Origin: Ideonella oryzae
GTDB taxonomy: Bacteria > Pseudomonadota > Gammaproteobacteria > Burkholderiales > Burkholderiaceae_C
DNA: 58,862 bases
Assembly: GCF_024055665.1 (NCBI RefSeq)
Contig: NZ_JAMXMC010000018.1
Location: forward strand, 1 to 58,862
Reading direction: 5' to 3'
The notes under the pieces are model-generated. The model was not told the DNA's origin, made no database searches, and worked only from the letters and a program-made list of their open reading frames with translations. Below are positions 49,221 through 58,746 of the stretch, piece by piece (within the stretch, counting starts at the first letter, position 1; every line of letters starts with the position of its first letter). The translations under genes were made by a program, and so were the position numbers.

Positions 49221-49808
49221 ATGCGCGTCCTCGTGATCTTCTGCCACCCGGTGGAAACCAGCTTCAACGCGGCCCTGCACCAGGAGGTCCTGCAAGGCCT
49301 GCGCGCCGCCGGCCACGAGGTCGATGACTGCGACCTCTACGCCGAGGGCTTCAACCCCGTGCTCTCGCGTGAGGAGCGCCTGGGTTACCACTCGGTGCCC
49401 AGCAACCAGCTGCCGGTCAAGCGCTATGTGGAGCGCCTGCAATGGGCCGAGGGCCTTGTGTTCTGTTTCCCCACCTGGTGCATGGGCCTGCCGGCCATGC
49501 TCAAGGGCTTCTTCGACCGGGTGCTGATGCCCGGCGTGGCCTTCGACATCAGCGACCCGGCCCATGTGAAGCCGGCGCTGACCCACCTGAAGCACATCTC
49601 GGCGGTGGTGACCTACGGCCGCCCGCGCTGGGTGGCCTGGTACATGGGCGACCCGCCGCGCCGCGTCATCAAGCGCTACCTGCGCCTGCTGACCGGCGGC
49701 AGCGCCCGCATCAGCTACCACCCCTACTACCACATGAACGTGGCCACGCCGACCACGCTGGGCGCCTTCAAGGCCAAGGTGCGCGCGGCCATGGAACGCT
49801 TCGCCTGA
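49221..49808 (+). CDS. NAD(P)H-dependent flavodoxin-fold oxidoreductase
   Basis: A 195-residue flavodoxin-like quinone reductase (NQO1/MdaB/KefF family). The FMN site opens MRVLVIFCHPVETSFNAAL, and FPTWCMGLPAMLKGFFDRV is the family's second FMN loop. It probably supplies reduced flavin or reduces a quinonoid intermediate. It is the first gene after the operator and is separated from the next by 5 bases, so it is part of the catabolic operon. Confidence 0.88.
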   Translation: MRVLVIFCHPVETSFNAALHQEVLQGLRAAGHEVDDCDLYAEGFNPVLSREERLGYHSVPSNQLPVKRYVERLQWAEGLVFCFPTWCMGLPAMLKGFFDRVLMPGVAFDISDPAHVKPALTHLKHISAVVTYGRPRWVAWYMGDPPRRVIKRYLRLLTGGSARISYHPYYHMNVATPTTLGAFKAKVRAAMERFA

Positions 49809-49813
49809 ACGCC

Positions 49814-51124
49814 ATGGCCGGCCTTCACCTCCCCTGCGCCGCGCCCACGCGCCTGCTCCACACCCGCCTGCCCCGCTGGCTGCTGCCGGCCCACTGGCCA
49901 TCGGACAGCGCCGGGCGCCCGGCCCTGGCCTGCCTCACGCTGGCCGCCGGGCACATCGAGCAATTGGCGCCCATGTCTGCGGACACCTCGCCCGCCAGCC
50001 CCACCGACTGGGACCTGGCCGGCGCGCCGGTGCTGCCTGGCCTGGTCGATGCCCACACCCACCTGGACAAGACCTTCACGCTGGAGCGCATCGGTCACGT
50101 GAAGCCCGGCCTGCTGGCCGCCATCGACGCCATGATGGGCGACCGCGCCCACTGGACCCGCGAGGACATCCACGCCCGCGCCAGCCAGGCGCTGCAGTGG
50201 GCCTGGGAGGCCGGCGTCACCCGCATCCGCAGCCACGTGGACTGGTGGGAGCCCGCGCAGGAGCCGCTGGCCTGGTCGGTACTGGGCGAACTGGCCCAGG
50301 CCTGGGCCGGCCGCATCCAGCTGGAGCGCGCGGCGCTGGTGCCGCAGACGGCCTTCGAGGACAGCGCCCAGGCCCACCGCCTGGCCCGCCACATCGCCGC
50401 CAGCGGCCCCGGCGCCCTGCTGGGCGGCTTCATCCATTCGCACCACTGGACGCCCAGCTCGGCCCGCCAGCTGCTGCTGGCCGCGGCCGAGGCCGATCTG
50501 GACCTGGACCTGCATGTGGACGAGGAGCTCAACCCCGCCGCCGAAGGCCTGGCCCTGGTGGCCCGCACGCTGCGCGAGATCGGCTACGCCGGCCGGGCCG
50601 TCTGCGGCCATGTCTGCGCGCTGGCGGCCCAGCCCGAGGCCCAGGCCCTGGCCACGCTGGACGCGGTGGCCCAGGCGCCCATCACCCTGGTCTCGCTGCC
50701 CATCACCAACCTGCTGCTGCAGGACGCCGTGACCGGCCGCACCCCGCGTCAGCGCGGCATCACCCTGGTCAAGGAGGCGCGCGAACGCGGCATCCCGCTG
50801 CTGCTGGCCAGCGACAACGTGGAGGACCCCTTCTGCGCCGTGGGCAGCTACGACCCGGTGGAGGCCTTTGCCACCGGCGTGCAGGTGGCCCAGCTGCCCG
50901 AGGCCTTCGACAGCTGGAGCCAGGCCCTGTGCCGGCCCGACTGGCTCGACCGGCGAGCCAGCCCCGGCTGGGACGCCCCGCCGCCGCTGGCCGGCCGCGT
51001 GGCCGACCTGGTCATCTTCCCCCGCGCCAGCGCCAGCGGCTGGCCATCGCGTGCGCAGGCCAGGGTGGTGCTTCGCGCGGGCCAGCGGCTCGCTCCCTCT
51101 TCCGACGACACGGTGACGCCATGA
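49814..51124 (+). CDS. Cytosine-deaminase-like amidohydrolase
   Basis: A metal-dependent TIM-barrel amidohydrolase (436 aa). Metal ligands are in DAHTHLDK (His81, His83), then IRSHVDWW, LHVDEE, GHVCAL and the late aspartate in LLASDNVEDPFCAVGSYDP. This pattern matches the CodA/AtzC group that removes amino groups from or opens aminated heterocycles. A region of about 70 residues precedes the first metal motif. It overlaps the RidA gene as ATGA. The substrate is probably the transported compound or its oxidised product. Confidence 0.88.
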   Translation: MAGLHLPCAAPTRLLHTRLPRWLLPAHWPSDSAGRPALACLTLAAGHIEQLAPMSADTSPASPTDWDLAGAPVLPGLVDAHTHLDKTFTLERIGHVKPGLLAAIDAMMGDRAHWTREDIHARASQALQWAWEAGVTRIRSHVDWWEPAQEPLAWSVLGELAQAWAGRIQLERAALVPQTAFEDSAQAHRLARHIAASGPGALLGGFIHSHHWTPSSARQLLLAAAEADLDLDLHVDEELNPAAEGLALVARTLREIGYAGRAVCGHVCALAAQPEAQALATLDAVAQAPITLVSLPITNLLLQDAVTGRTPRQRGITLVKEARERGIPLLLASDNVEDPFCAVGSYDPVEAFATGVQVAQLPEAFDSWSQALCRPDWLDRRASPGWDAPPPLAGRVADLVIFPRASASGWPSRAQARVVLRAGQRLAPSSDDTVTP

Positions 51125-51591
51125 ACGCCCCATCCTCCGCCGGCGCCGCGCCGCTGGCCCGCTACGCCGCCAGCCGCCGAATGGGCGACTACGTGTTCCT
51201 GTCCGGCGTCATCGCGGTGGACCCGGCCGCGGGCCGCATCGTGCGCGGCTACGACGACATCCCGGCCGAGGCCGCGGCCCGCATCGGCCGCACCGGCGAG
51301 TTCTCCTGCGACATCAAGGAAGGCCCCATCCTGGCCCAGAGCTGGTATGTGCTGGACCGCATCCGCCAGACCATCGAGGCCGAGGGCGGCCGCATGGAAG
51401 ACGTGTTCAAGCTGGTGCAGTACTTCCGCAACCTGGACCACTTCCCGCTCTACAACCGGGTGCGCAAGCTGTTCTACCCGGACCAGCCCCCCGTCTCCAC
51501 CGTGGTCGAGGTCAGCGGCCTGATGCCCACCGACGACATCCTGATCGAGGTCGAGGGCACGGCCTACCTGCCCCTGCGCCGCCCGGAGTGA
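51121..51591 (+). CDS. RidA family (YjgF/RutC) protein
   Basis: A 156-residue member of the RidA superfamily, which hydrolyses reactive enamine/imine intermediates. YVFLSGVIAVDP near the start, QSWYVLDRIRQTIEAEGG in the middle and a PPVSTVVEVSGLMPTDDILIEVEGTA-like end (cited in pieces) fit, with a family-typical arginine region altered. It is longer than classic RidA (about 130), like RutC-type or group 2 proteins found in catabolic operons. It overlaps both neighbours (ATGA upstream, GTGA downstream), so translation is coupled. Confidence 0.87.
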   Translation: MNAPSSAGAAPLARYAASRRMGDYVFLSGVIAVDPAAGRIVRGYDDIPAEAAARIGRTGEFSCDIKEGPILAQSWYVLDRIRQTIEAEGGRMEDVFKLVQYFRNLDHFPLYNRVRKLFYPDQPPVSTVVEVSGLMPTDDILIEVEGTAYLPLRRPE

Positions 51592-52457
51592 ACCCCATGC
51601 TGCACGGCTTCTGCCCCGCCCCGCGCTTTCTGCCCTACCTGAGCTGGACGGACATCGCCGCCCTGCCCGACCGGGAGAACACCGTCATCGTGCTGCCCGT
51701 GGGCGCCACCGAGCAGCACGGCCCGCACCTGCCCTGCGCGGTGGACACACTGATTGCCGCCGGCGTGGTGGGCCATGCGCTGGCCCAGCTGCCGGCCTCG
51801 GTGCCCGCCTTCGGCATGGCGCCCATCAGCTACGGCAAGTCGGAAGAGCACCTGCACTTTCCCGGCACCGTCACCCTCACCGGCCGCACCCTGCTGTCCA
51901 CCATCGAGGAACTGGGCGAATCGGTCTACCGCGCGGGCTTTCGCAAGCTGCTGTTCGTCAACGGCCACGGCGGCCAGCCCCAGGTGCTGGAGATGGCGGC
52001 GCGCGAGCTGCGCCTTCGCCACGGTGACTTCATCGTCGTGCCCAGCTTCACCTGGCGGGTGCCGCATGTGGCCGGCCAGTACCTGAACGAGCGCGAGAAG
52101 CGCCTGGCCATGCACGCCGGCCATGCCGAGACCGCGCTGGTGCTGGCCCTGGCCCCCGAGACGGTGCGCATGGACCGGGCCGTGGCCAGCTACCCGCCGG
52201 AGTTCCCGTCCAAGCTGCTCTCGCCCGATGGCCGGCCGGCCTGCGCCTGGGCCGCCCGCGACTTTGGCGACAGCGGCGTGATCGGCGACCCGACCCCCGC
52301 CACCGCCGAACAGGGCCAGGCCATCCTCGATTCACTGGCCACCAGCTGGGCCCAGGCAATCACCGAGCTGCACGAAGCCCGCTGGCCGGCCCGCAGCGCG
52401 CCCACCTGGGAGCGCGGCCAGTTTGCCGGCGAGGTGGCCGGCAGCGCCGCGCCCTGA
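51588..52457 (+). CDS. Creatininase family amidohydrolase
   Basis: A 289-residue creatininase-fold metal hydrolase. Metal ligands are seen in GATEQHGPHLPCAVD (Glu42, His44, Asp53), and NGHGGQ and GHAETALVLAL follow. The family includes creatininase, FAPy deformylase and related ring- or amide-hydrolases, so it may open a cyclic amide formed earlier in the pathway. The start is GTG at 51588, coupled to RidA; an ATG at 51597 is an alternative. There is no creatinase or sarcosine gene nearby, which argues against creatinine itself as substrate. Confidence 0.88.
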   Translation: MNPMLHGFCPAPRFLPYLSWTDIAALPDRENTVIVLPVGATEQHGPHLPCAVDTLIAAGVVGHALAQLPASVPAFGMAPISYGKSEEHLHFPGTVTLTGRTLLSTIEELGESVYRAGFRKLLFVNGHGGQPQVLEMAARELRLRHGDFIVVPSFTWRVPHVAGQYLNEREKRLAMHAGHAETALVLALAPETVRMDRAVASYPPEFPSKLLSPDGRPACAWAARDFGDSGVIGDPTPATAEQGQAILDSLATSWAQAITELHEARWPARSAPTWERGQFAGEVAGSAAP

Positions 52458-52537
52458 GCCGTCCACCGCCCCTTTTTCCGGTTTCCCGGTTTCCCCTTCC
52501 CCTCCCCGTCCCTTCCCTAGCTGCAGGAGTTTTCACG

Positions 52538-53542
52538 ATGCAACGCCGTACTTCCTTCTCCTTCAAGCGCTCCGGCCGCGTGCTGGCCGCCGGCCTGGCC
52601 CTGCTGGCCGCAGGTGCCTCGCAGGCCGCCGAGGAGAAGTTCGTCTACCTGACCAACTGGTTCGCCCAGGCCGAGCATGGCGGCTTCTACCAGGCGGTGG
52701 CCACCGGCCTCTACAAGAAGCACGGCCTGGACGTGACCATCAAGATGGGTGGTCCGCAGGTCAACGGTGTGCAACTGCTGGCCGCCGGCCAGGCCGACTG
52801 CATCATGGGCTCCAGCCAGCTGCAGATGACCCAGGCCCGCTCCAACGGCGTGCCCATCGTCACCGTGGCCGCGCTGTTCCAGAAGGACCCGCAGGCCCTG
52901 ATCGGCCATGAGGACGTCAAGTCCTTCGAGGACATGAAGGGCAAGACCATCCTCATCGCCTCGACGGCCCAGCAGGGCTACTGGCCCTGGCTGAAGACCA
53001 AGTACGGTTTCACCGACGCCCAGACCCGCCCCTACACCTTCAGCATCCAGCCCTTCCTGGCGGACAAGAACACGGTGCAGCAGGGCTACATCACCTCCGA
53101 GACCTACGCCCTGCAGAAGGCCGGTGCCAAGGCCAATGCCTTCCTGATGGCCGATGTGGGCTACCCGTCCTATGCCACCACCGTGTCCTGCATGGACAGC
53201 ACGGTGGCCAAGCGCAGCAAGGCGGTGCAGGCTTTCGTGCAGGCCAGCATCGAGGGCTGGAAGAGCTACCTGGCCGACCCGGCCCCGGGCAATGCCCTGA
53301 TCAAGAAGGACAACCCGCAGATGACCGACGACCAGCTGGCCTTCAGCGTGGCCAAGCTCAAGGAGTACGGCCTGGTGACCGGCGGTGACGCGGCCAAGAA
53401 CGGCATCGGCACCATGACCGAGGCCCGCGTGAAGGAAGGCTATGACTTCCTGGTGGCCAACAAGCTGATCGACCCGGCCAAGGTCAGGGTCGAGCAGACG
53501 GTGAACCTGCAGTTCCTCAAGGGCGTCAAGGTCCTGCCCTGA
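52538..53542 (+). CDS. ABC transporter substrate-binding protein (NMT1/ThiY-like)
   Basis: A periplasmic binding protein (334 aa). A signal peptide with a basic start and hydrophobic core ends near SQAAEEK. The mature start FVYLTNWFAQAEHGGFYQAVATGLYKKHGL (in pieces) is the NMT1/THI5-like pattern: LxNWFA..EHGGFYQA. Relatives bind hydroxymethylpyrimidine precursors, pyrimidines, nitrate, sulfonates or aromatic acids. A riboswitch is not visible in the 80-base gap before it. It begins the importer part of the operon. Confidence 0.9.
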   Translation: MQRRTSFSFKRSGRVLAAGLALLAAGASQAAEEKFVYLTNWFAQAEHGGFYQAVATGLYKKHGLDVTIKMGGPQVNGVQLLAAGQADCIMGSSQLQMTQARSNGVPIVTVAALFQKDPQALIGHEDVKSFEDMKGKTILIASTAQQGYWPWLKTKYGFTDAQTRPYTFSIQPFLADKNTVQQGYITSETYALQKAGAKANAFLMADVGYPSYATTVSCMDSTVAKRSKAVQAFVQASIEGWKSYLADPAPGNALIKKDNPQMTDDQLAFSVAKLKEYGLVTGGDAAKNGIGTMTEARVKEGYDFLVANKLIDPAKVRVEQTVNLQFLKGVKVLP

Positions 53543-53605
53543 GCCTTGAGCTGTCGCGGACGGCGCGGCGCGCCGTCCGCCCCCTGTCGTCCTCGCACGC
53601 GCACC

Positions 53606-54432
<827 letters not shown>

Positions 54433-54436
<4 letters not shown>

Positions 54437-55257
54437 GCCACCCCTCCTCAACCCCGCCCCGCACCCCGCTGCTGCTGCGCCCGCGCGTGCAGCAGGTGGT
54501 CTACCCGCTGCTGGTGCTGCTGGTGCTGCTGGGCGCCTGGCAAGGCACGGTGGACGCGCTGGAGCTGCCGGCCTACCTGGTGCCCTCGCCCATCCTGATG
54601 TTCAAGACCCTGGTGGAAGACGCGGGCATGCTGATGCCGGCGCTGTGGGTCACGTTGAAGATCACGCTGCTGTCCTTCGCGGCGGCCACCGTCATCGGCG
54701 TGCTGATCTCCTTCCTCTTCGTGCAGAGCCGGCTGATCGAGCTGGCCCTGCTGCCCTACGCGGTGCTGCTGCAGGTCACGCCCATCGTGGCGGTGGCTCC
54801 GCTCATCATCATCTGGGTCAAGGACCCGACGCTGTCGCTGGTGGTGTGCGCCACGCTGGTGGCGCTGTTCCCGGTCATCTCCAACACCACGCTGGGCCTG
54901 CGCAGCGTGGACCCGGACCTGCTGGCCTACTTCCGCATGAAGCGCGCCAGCCGCTGGCAGCAGCTCATCCGCCTGCGCGTGCCCGGTGCCCTGCCCTACT
55001 TCTTCGGCGGCCTGCGCATCTCCAGCGGCCTGGCCCTGATCGGTGCGGTGGTGGCCGAGTTCGTGGCCGGCACCGGCGGCAGCGGCGCGGGCCTGGCCTA
55101 CCAGATCCTGCAGGCCGGCTTCCAGCTCAACATCCCCCGCATGTTCGCCGCGCTGCTGCTGATCTCGCTCACCGGTGTGCTGCTCTTCGCCCTGATGGGC
55201 CTGCTGGCCCGCTGGGCCCTGGGCAGCTGGCACAGCAGCGCCCAGGCCCAGGAATGA
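54433..55257 (+). CDS. ABC transporter permease
   Basis: An inner-membrane permease (274 aa) with about six helices and the BPD_transp_1 EAA-like loop (FRMKRASRWQQLIRLRVPGALPYFFGGLRIS region, residues about 156-186). It belongs to the SsuC/TauC/ThiX group and completes the importer. It overlaps the ATPase gene by 4 bases and ends 25 bases before the oxidase gene. Confidence 0.95.
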
Positions 55258-55282
55258 AGCGCCCCTCTTCGACATCCTCCCC

Positions 55283-56662
55283 ATGACCACCTCCGCCTAC
55301 CCCATCGACACCCTGCGCGCCGAGCTGCCTGCGCTCGACTGGATCACCGAACCGCACCGCGTGGAGAACCTCTCGCGCGACTTCGCCTGGTACAGCCCGG
55401 TGCTGGAACGCACGCTGGCGGGCAAGCACGGCGACATCGCGGTGCGGCCCCGCAGCGAAGACGAGATCCGCGCCGTGGTGGGTGCCTGCGCCCGCCTGGC
55501 CATTCCCATCACGCTGCGCGGCACCGGCACCGGCAACTACGGCCAGTGCACGCCGCTGCACGGCGGCCTGATCCTGGACATGAGCGCCTACAACGCCTTT
55601 CTGTGGGCGCGGCCCGGCGTGGGGCGGGCGCAGGCCGGCATCCGCCTGGCGGCCTTCGACGACGCCGCGCGGCCGCTGGGCTGGGAGCTGCGCTGGCTGC
55701 CCTCCACCTTCCGCAGCGCCACGCTGGGCGGCCTGTTCGGCGGCGGCTTCGGCGGGGCGGGCTCGCTGCGCTACGGCCCGCTGGCCGCGCCGGGCAACAT
55801 CCTGGCGGTGCGCGCCATGACCGTGGAGCCCGAGCCGCAGATCATCGAACTGCGCGGGCCCGAAGCGCTGGTGATGCACCATGTGTACGGCACCAACGGC
55901 ATCGTGCTGGAGCTGGAGGTGGGCCTGGCCCCGGCCCACGACTGGCTGGAAGGCGTGGCCACCTTCGACGACTTCGACGCCGCGCTGCGCTTTGGCGCCG
56001 ACCTGGGGCGCGCCCCGGGTCTGGTGACCAAGGAAGTCAGCTTCATGGCCGCGCCCATCACCGACTACTTCACCAAGCTGGGCCTGCCCCAGGGGCGCCA
56101 TGCGGTGGTCTTCCTGGCCGCGGAGTTCTGCGAGGAGACCATCGCCCAGATGCTGGCCGAGCGCGGCGGCACGCTGAGCTACCGCGCCACCGCGGCCGAG
56201 GTGGCCGCCAGCCGCCGCACCCTGCTGGAGTACGTGTGGAACCACACCACCCTGCACGCCTTCAAGGTGGAGAAGAACCTCACCTACATCCAGAGCGCCT
56301 ACAACCCCAGCTGCTACCTGGAGCAGGTGCGCACGCTGGCCCAGCGCTTTGCCGGCGAGGTGCAGATGCACGTCGAATTCCTGCGCACCAAGGAAGGCGA
56401 GTACAGCTGCAGCGGGCTGGAGATCATCTGCACCCGCGACGAAACCCGCCTGGCCGAGATCATGCAGGCCTACCGCGACAGCGGCGTCGTCATCAACAAC
56501 CCGCACACCTGCTACGTGGAAGAAGGCAAGCAGAACCTCAAGCTCAACCCGCAGGTGCTGGCCATGAAGCAGCGCTTCGACCCGCAAGGCCTGCTCAACC
56601 CCGGCAAGCTCAAGAGCTGGGCCCCGGCACAACCCCTGGCCCAGGAGCCCGCCCATGCCTGA
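55283..56662 (+). CDS. FAD-binding oxidoreductase (VAO/GlcD type)
   Basis: A 459-residue flavoprotein with a PCMH-type FAD domain. VRPRSEDEIRAVVGACARLAIPITLRGTGTGNYGQ (in pieces) carries the ADP-binding core, and TLGGLFGGGFGGAGSLRYG is the second FAD loop. The C-terminal segment ends RFDPQGLLNPGKL, the usual close of the FAD_binding_4 family. A two-electron oxidation of a C-OH, C-NH or ring position is expected. It may work with the flavodoxin-like reductase. It overlaps the deaminase gene by 8 bases. Confidence 0.9.
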   Translation: MTTSAYPIDTLRAELPALDWITEPHRVENLSRDFAWYSPVLERTLAGKHGDIAVRPRSEDEIRAVVGACARLAIPITLRGTGTGNYGQCTPLHGGLILDMSAYNAFLWARPGVGRAQAGIRLAAFDDAARPLGWELRWLPSTFRSATLGGLFGGGFGGAGSLRYGPLAAPGNILAVRAMTVEPEPQIIELRGPEALVMHHVYGTNGIVLELEVGLAPAHDWLEGVATFDDFDAALRFGADLGRAPGLVTKEVSFMAAPITDYFTKLGLPQGRHAVVFLAAEFCEETIAQMLAERGGTLSYRATAAEVAASRRTLLEYVWNHTTLHAFKVEKNLTYIQSAYNPSCYLEQVRTLAQRFAGEVQMHVEFLRTKEGEYSCSGLEIICTRDETRLAEIMQAYRDSGVVINNPHTCYVEEGKQNLKLNPQVLAMKQRFDPQGLLNPGKLKSWAPAQPLAQEPAHA

Positions 56663-57155
56663 GATCAACGATGCCGACGCCCGCCTGCTGCGCCGGGCCA
56701 TCGAACTGTCCGCTGTCGCCACGTCGAACGGCAACCGCCCCTTCGGTGCGGTGATCGGCAGCGCCAGCGGCGAACTGCTGGCCGAAGCCGCCAACAGCAA
56801 CCGCCAGACCGGCGACTGCACCGCCCACGCCGAGGTCATGGCCCTGCACGAAGCCGCCACCAAAGGCCTGTCGCGCGAGGTGCTGGCCCAGGCCACCATG
56901 TACGCCTCTGGCGAGCCCTGCGTCATGTGCGCGGGGGCCATCTTCTGGTCCGGCATCGGCCGCGTGGTCTTCGGCATCGACGCGGTGCGCATGCGGGCCT
57001 TCCGCAAGTTGGACAGTGGCGCCGGCGACCTGGAATGGTCGTGCGAGGACATCTACGCGCGCTCGCCACGCCCCATCGAAGTGCACGGCCCGGTGCTGCT
57101 GGAAGAAGCCACCGCGCCGCACACGGCGTATTGGGCGCGGTTTCAGGCGGATTGA
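56655..57155 (+). CDS. CDA-fold nucleoside/nucleobase deaminase
   Basis: A zinc deaminase (166 aa) of the cytidine deaminase fold, closest in style to guanine-deaminase GuaD. The zinc site is HAEV (His58, Glu60) and PCVMC (Cys89, Cys92). RPFGAVI and the SGIGRVVFGID stretch are conserved in the family. It differs from the TadA in this window in length and end. It is the last gene of the operon, followed by a strong hairpin. It suggests the substrate or an intermediate bears an exocyclic amino group. Confidence 0.9.
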   Translation: MPEINDADARLLRRAIELSAVATSNGNRPFGAVIGSASGELLAEAANSNRQTGDCTAHAEVMALHEAATKGLSREVLAQATMYASGEPCVMCAGAIFWSGIGRVVFGIDAVRMRAFRKLDSGAGDLEWSCEDIYARSPRPIEVHGPVLLEEATAPHTAYWARFQAD

Positions 57156-57180
57156 GAGACAGACTCACGCCACCCGGCCA

Positions 57181-57210
57181 CGGACGGGCCCCGTCAACGA
57201 CGGCCGTCCG
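57181..57210 (+). terminator. Hairpin at the end of the catabolic operon
   Basis: CGGACGG/CCGTCCG closes an inner CCGTC-AAC-GACGG hairpin with a GCC bulge, a 12-bp stem starting 26 bases after the last stop. No T tract follows; it is still the best transcript end visible. Confidence 0.55.
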
Positions 57211-57444
57211 GATCGCTCCCGCAGCAATGGATACAGTCGTATGTGCTGCGAGCGATAAACCATGCCATCAAGCCCATCCCGCAGCCAACTGATCATGCAG
57301 GCGGCCAAGGCATCGCTTGGTTCGATCGGCTGCCGTCAGCAGCCCAGAGACCGATTTATGGCAATCGGGCTGAAGTCGGCCGGCGCAGAAAAATCACGGG
57401 CGGCAGTTCGCGGGATTCGTTTCTGCAGACGATAGAGTTGCTGC

Positions 57445-57915
57445 GTGAGAAGGCTCCCTGTCCTCCGGCCACGACCGACAAAACCTGATGCGGACTACTA
57501 CGCCCGTCTATGGCGCGAAGCGCGCTCGTATCGGGTGGACATGGCTCGCAAGCGTTGGTGCGACTTATCCCATCAGCACTTCGACTGGGAGGGGTTTGAC
57601 GACCATTCTTGGCTCGACCGCCGACGTCACTTGGCGGTGTTGCTCAAGGCTTTTCGCCGAGCCCAGATTGAGCTGAACAGCTTTCCTGGCGAGTACCAGG
57701 TGTTTGCTTTGATCACGCCAGGGGACAGCGCCGGAGACGCGGTCTATGTTCACACCCCCAACCCAAACGGCACACCGTTTCCCATGGCGCCCAACGGCGA
57801 ACGCATCTTTCAGCTGCCGTCCCTGCTGGCCGGGCGCATCGACATGACGCGGTATCAGGTGTTTCGCTCCGGACATGGCTCGTCCGCCACATTCACGATC
57901 CTTCTGCAGGCCTGA
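57445..57915 (+). CDS. Hypothetical protein, orphan
   Basis: A 156-residue open frame whose family I do not recognise. It is rich in aromatic and charged residues (DADYYARLWREARSYRVD, HQHFDWEGFDDHSW), has no signal peptide or membrane segment, and ends with TFTILLQA. The first start is a GTG at 57445, after an in-frame TAG at 57433; an ATG at 57541 would give 124 residues. Ribosome sites are weak for both. Base composition is lower in GC than in the operon before it, in line with later acquisition. Biased codon positions support coding. Confidence 0.6.
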   Translation: MRRLPVLRPRPTKPDADYYARLWREARSYRVDMARKRWCDLSHQHFDWEGFDDHSWLDRRRHLAVLLKAFRRAQIELNSFPGEYQVFALITPGDSAGDAVYVHTPNPNGTPFPMAPNGERIFQLPSLLAGRIDMTRYQVFRSGHGSSATFTILLQA

Positions 57916-58206
57916 CCAGCTCGATTGATGCAGGACACATCCGGCCAAGAGCAGCCCACTCGCTCAACGTCTGATGCAAGCAAACCCAGACATCGACTGG
58001 CCATCAGCATCCTCAAGTTTACGGACTCACTCACACCTCGTTTCGATGAGCCATTTGTCGCTCTGTTACGCAGTGATACCGTGTGTGGGGTTGATCGAAA
58101 ATTCAACAACGACAGCCACTTGGCGCAGGTTCAACCGGAGATGTTCGGGCGCACCCCGGTTGTTGGTGGCGCAAAATGGGGTCGATAACTAGTTAGACAT
58201 CAGCAA
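57916..58206. other. Lower-GC gap without a convincing gene
   Basis: About 290 bases between two orphan hypothetical genes. An 87-codon frame at 57925-58188 is open but has no ribosome site or recognisable content. RYYYAAC-type sequences occur (for example GTTCAAC near 58128), and a GTTAGAC core lies at 58192. The region may be a decayed recombination site or cassette remnant. Confidence 0.35.
58192..58198 (+). other. Integron-type core site GTTAGAC
   Basis: Matches GTTRRRY, the recombination point at the right end of attC sites, 8 bases before the cassette-like gene. The sequence before it, TAACTA, is partly shared with the end of the downstream palindrome (AACTAG in both). Confidence 0.45.
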
Positions 58207-58557
58207 ATGAACGGCCTGCCAAGTCGAGCGCAAGCGCTGGAGATACTTGAACGAGCCATAGCTCTTGAAGGCCCGGGCATCTATGTGCCGCCGAACACTG
58301 ATCGAACCAGCGTGGCGAACCACATCCGTGGCAACATCTGTGAGCCGTTCGCGGTCCGCGCCCAGGTTATGGAGCCGGGCTTTCCGTTCGCTGGAGTTGG
58401 CGAAGAGCTTGACGGCGTCTGCATCGCACACGCTAACGGTCTCTGGCTGGTGTACCAGGAGCCGGAGGATCGCTTTCTCTGCTTCTGGGGAACGAGCAAG
58501 GAGTCATTGGGTGCGCACGGTGTCTTCGGCAATCCACTCTACTGTTGGTCCGCATAG
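58207..58557 (+). CDS. Hypothetical protein in a cassette-like unit
   Basis: A 116-residue soluble protein of unknown family: no signal peptide, a mid-protein EPFAVRAQVMEPGFPFAGVG, and an aromatic end (FCFWGTSKE, LYCWSA-type). It resembles in general the small immunity-like or stress proteins often carried by integron cassettes, but I recognise no family. The start at 58207 lacks a ribosome site and lies 8 bases from the GTTAGAC core, the usual compact layout of a gene cassette. Composition is lower in GC than in the main chromosome part. Confidence 0.6.
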   Translation: MNGLPSRAQALEILERAIALEGPGIYVPPNTDRTSVANHIRGNICEPFAVRAQVMEPGFPFAGVGEELDGVCIAHANGLWLVYQEPEDRFLCFWGTSKESLGAHGVFGNPLYCWSA

Positions 58558-58572
58558 CGGCAGCAACATGAT

Positions 58573-58679
58573 GTCTAACTGGGCGTTCGAGCTGACGCTA
58601 TGCGCCACAGGGCCGCGAAGCGCCCATGCCCATGTTGCGCCTCGCGGCCCTGCGTCGCACAGCGCAGCTCAACTAGGAC
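58573..58679 (+). other. attC-like recombination site, right core decayed
   Basis: Starts with GTCTAAC (RYYYAAC) 16 bases after the hypothetical gene. A long imperfect palindrome follows: GAGCTG (58589-58594) pairs with CAGCTC (58665-58670), and inside it CAGGGCCGCGA pairs with TCGCGGCCCTG. The length (about 107 bases) is normal for attC. The expected GTTRRRY end is replaced by CTAGGAC; compared with AACTAGTTAGAC upstream, AACTAGGAC looks like loss of TTA. Confidence 0.6.
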
Positions 58680-58718
58680 TACAAGGGCTTCCCCGTCCGT
58701 CAAGCCAAACGAATCCCT

Positions 58719-58746
58719 AGACCCGCACTGCGGGTCTGTTTTTTTT
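58719..58746 (+). terminator. Rho-independent terminator after the cassette-like unit
   Basis: Perfect stem AGACCCGC/GCGGGTCT with a three-base loop and eight T residues after one intervening G. The remaining sequence to the window end (58747-58862) shows no gene that I can support. Confidence 0.88.

Noticed and set aside
51588-52457. Creatinine degradation as function of the operon
   Set aside because: Only the creatininase fold is present; creatinase, sarcosine oxidase or hydantoinase genes are missing and the other enzymes point to an aminated ring.
52458-52537. TPP riboswitch before the ThiY-like binding protein
   Set aside because: The gap is a pyrimidine-rich 80-base stretch without the CUGAGA core or the expected helices.
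57925-58188. 87-codon frame between the two orphan genes
   Set aside because: No ribosome site, no recognisable motif and opposing frames are equally open; described as a gap instead.
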